Shown: piece by piece, positions 36,941-39,136 of the stretch
Position numbering within the stretch: the first letter of the stretch is position 1
How the letters are laid out: each line of letters opens with the position of its first letter
Assembly (NCBI GenBank): GCA_025998575.1
Contig: BNWD01000001.1
Location: 1-39,136 of the forward strand
DNA length: 39,136 nucleotides
Source: Alphaproteobacteria bacterium
Lineage (GTDB): Bacteria; Pseudomonadota; Alphaproteobacteria; RUG11792
Reading direction: 5' to 3'
Notes under the pieces: model-generated
Database searches by the model: none
What the model was told of the DNA's origin: nothing
Seen by the model: only the letters and a program-made list of their open reading frames with translations
Translations under genes and position numbers: made by a program

Positions 36941-37407
36941 ACTGTAACATGCTCTGTTTTAGTAAATTTGAAGTAAGCTCTGGAGATTGGGATTCGTTGA
37001 AAAGACCGCTAAACAAATGCAGATTACTTGTATGAGAAAATAATTCCTAATTATATAGAATATATAGTTTTCAAGCGCAATAGTGAGCTCTCTTTGCTTT
37101 TTTTGATTAGGCATTATTCAACATCTTTTTATCTAAATTATTCATAAAATAATTAATTATTAGTGGTTGTGAGCAAAGTTCTATGAAAACTAAGATAAAT
37201 CATGAAAATACTTACTAATTGTAGGATAATTTTAGAATAATAGACATATTGTATGGAATTGTATTTAACGATAATATATTGTCGTTAATATTGAAAGAGA
37301 TCACGGAACTTGAAATAGGCTATTATACTTGTTAAATAAGGAAAATAGTTAATGGCAGGAGAGGCATAATATGTTGTTAATAATGATAATTGACGTGTAG
37401 TATTTGT

Positions 37408-37570
37408 TTTACGCTATGTTGAGAAAATGCTGTTCTGCACCATGCATTGGAGGGATTGTCACAAAGAATACTGCCTCATGGTGCATACACATTAATATTG
37501 AAAATGACAACGCTCTTTTCTGGAGATTTTTGACTGTTTAATAAACAAAATAAGTTTGTGGAATTCAATA
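37408..37570 (+). pseudogene. Decayed relative of the fragment at 25057-25242
   Basis: VLRYVEKMLFCTMHWRDCHK is open at the start and then breaks. Nucleotide blocks CGCTATGTTGA, CGCTCTTTTCTGGAG and TTTTTGACTGTTTAA are shared with the minus-strand copy near 25200. The product is unknown. It lies inside the composite IS1 region. Confidence 0.35.
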
Positions 37571-37730
37571 CTTATATACTGGATTTGCGATTAGATACTG
37601 TCATGCAATACAAGAAACAGGCTTAGTAGACTCTAAGATATTATCTTAATCAAAAAGAATCTTGACGTTTTCCGTTAAATTGCTTGCTGTTAAACTTTAT
37701 CACAATCGCAACAGTAACTAATTGTCACTC

Positions 37731-38849
37731 GCTCCTTTTTTATCAGATGAATATTTTCATAAATTGTGTGTAAATGAATTCACTTACAAAGGCAAGCAAA
37801 TCAAATTCTTATGCTATATTCTGTAAAAAGAGATGTAGTTATCTCTAGACTATTTTATAAGTTCGTTCCACTCTTCTCAAGAATTAACAATTGCTGCGCT
37901 AAAAGTAACGAAGATTTAAGTGATATAAATTTTCTACCTATCAAAATATAAAAAATACGAGCGAATTAGTTAAAATATAATGTTATTTATCAAATTAATC
38001 TTTCTGTAATATGCTTTTTTCCATTAAAGTATTGTAGTGTACTGCAGCTAGCAGAAAACAAGTAAAATCAAAAATTTCACGAGCATTTATTACGCTCATA
38101 AAATTATCAATTATGTATTTGAAATACTTATCGCTAAATATATTGTTTGTTATCACTTATTACCAAAAACAGAAATCAAATAAACTTTAACAGCTGATAG
38201 GTTTCTAACAGAGAAATAGAAAAATTACAAAGCAAGTTTTAATTATTTTTTCAATTTTATTTCTGTGGGCCAGTCTATTATGCGCATCGTAAAAAGAAAA
38301 TATAATTCACAAACATCATTTTCATTGCCGTCATGAGCGATTATGCAAATGAGACTATACAATACAGTATAACTGTGTTTCTGAACAAATTAAGTATCAA
38401 GATTTTCTGTGTTACAAGGACTACAATTTTACATTCATATTATTTTCATTTATGGCGTTTGTCTAAATGAGTGTGAAGTAATGGTGAAGGTGGGAATTAA
38501 TAACAAATTGCAGTCAAAAATACGACTTGCAATGGCTGCTCTAGCATACTTTATATATTAGCAAGTTAGCTTGAATTATTTGCTTTCTGCGTTGAAAGCT
38601 GCTGAAAAATTATTGTTGATTATGGACCAAATCGATAATCTCTAGAAAAAACAGAATTAAGGATGGTTGTACTAAGAGTTTTGTTTTGTGTTAATGATTA
38701 TGCGATAAGATTTTGAATATATTTATTAAATTATACAAATTAAATAAATAAGGCATTGCACGGCAATATCTTAATAAAACCTATTATGTTATTAAGCGAA
38801 CTATATCGCGGTCTAACAGCATAGAACAGCCGGATAAGAAAGAAGTAAA
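37731..38849. other. Gene-free AT-rich stretch
   Basis: No gene, RNA or repeat that I can support lies downstream of ssb. Confidence 0.5.
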
Positions 38850-39136
38850 TTAAAATGGGATATCGTCGTCAAGAGGGATTTCTGATGGAACGGCATCTTC
38901 GTGCGAGTCAACAGAAGCATCGCTACGTTTTGAGTCGACAAGAATCAGTTCGCCTCTAAAGCGAGAAAGAACAATTTCAGTGGAATATTTGTCCACTCCA
39001 GTTTGATCCGTCCATTTGCGAGTTTGGAGTTGGCCTTCGACATAAACTTTAGTAGCTTTTCTGACATATTTTTCGACAACGTCAGCGATACGCTCATTCA
39101 TGACCGAAATTCGATGCCATTCTGTTTTGTCTTTAC
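38850..39136 (-). CDS. ssb: Single-stranded DNA-binding protein, C-terminal part
   Basis: SSB coats single-stranded DNA and recruits repair and replication proteins through its acidic tip. The window edge cuts off the N-terminus; the frame is open to 39136. The visible 94 residues cover the end of the OB fold (KTEWHRISVMNERIADVVEK, then KATKVYVEGQLQTRKWTDQT, then YSTEIVLSRFRGELILVDSK). A very short linker and the canonical tip PLDDDIPF follow. The linker, about 20 residues of Asp, Ser and Glu, is much shorter than usual in free-living bacteria, which is common in reduced genomes. Confidence 0.95.
   Translation of the reverse strand, partial: KDKTEWHRISVMNERIADVVEKYVRKATKVYVEGQLQTRKWTDQTGVDKYSTEIVLSRFRGELILVDSKRSDASVDSHEDAVPSEIPLDDDIPF

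Larger units (their letters stand above)
36534..37730 (+). mobile_element. Dead, composite IS1-family element (InsA, InsB, both ends)
   Basis: The left terminal repeat is GGATAGGCAACATGTTGCGG (36534-36553). InsA at 36602-36790 reads MCKYSNSLVKDV, then GNGIQKCRSNDCNR (zinc ribbon), QSLVDNRVK, stop, and ALILHLKENAFWRIARILVM. A miniature-element piece follows (36840-36940). InsB reads CFSKFEVSSGDWDSLKRPLN (36955 on) and EKIIPNYIEYIVFKRNSE. After a foreign segment (37408-37570) come KETG-type residues, RYYLNQKE, and the right end ACAGTAACTAATTGTCAC near 37711-37728. Boundaries of the inserted pieces are approximate. Confidence 0.55.

Overview
The window is AT-rich, and I estimate that intact protein-coding genes cover only about half of it. 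The recognisable genes are alphaproteobacterial in character: a Mic60/mitofilin homologue, a MEKIPMT-type GreA, a MutL with an endonuclease-type C-terminus, and FtsH, MreB, YebC, RuvC and SSB. Long gaps are littered with broken genes, dead insertion sequences and dispersed repeats. This suggests an intracellular alphaproteobacterium (Holosporales- or Rickettsiales-like) in the middle of genome decay. That placement is inference from gene content; no rRNA or tRNA is visible.

Layout. 1-1.7 kb is featureless. 1.7-3.95 kb (minus strand) reads yebC, mic60-like, a small secreted peptide and xseB. 5.0-7.5 kb is a nest of repeats: IS1-family remnants, IS1-ended miniature elements, a chimeric ORF and a small broken gene. 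mreB stands alone at 7.8-8.8 kb. A secreted leucine-rich-repeat protein with a Pro/Gln-rich tail is at 10.1-11.1 kb. 11.3-18.1 kb is a compact six-gene run (grpE, cysS, pgpA, mutL, ABC-F ATPase, MATE exporter) with mostly overlapping genes. 18.1-22.2 kb is a graveyard: broken genes, an Era-like stub, an orphan intact phage head-tail connector gene and a GC-rich cloverleaf palindrome. 22.4-24.0 kb holds an ABC-2 permease overlapping ruvC. 24.5-25.1 kb is a dead IS1. Then follow a secreted orphan, greA, ftsH, two more secreted orphans, a second repeat nest (32.7-34.9 kb), a BamC/DUF3576-like envelope protein, an SPFH pseudogene cut by an IS1, and the C-terminal part of ssb at the window edge.

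How it fits together. Housekeeping genes (DNA repair, proteostasis, cell shape, tRNA charging, phospholipid synthesis, efflux) are intact. The accessory layer has two parts. One is a set of lineage-specific proteins with signal peptides, possibly acting in the host or the envelope. The other is an extinct transposon ecosystem. The most striking observation is a family of about 445-bp miniature elements whose terminal inverted repeats match those of IS1-family copies in the same window. They have inserted into and next to those copies and sit directly upstream of small ORFs, including the phage connector gene.
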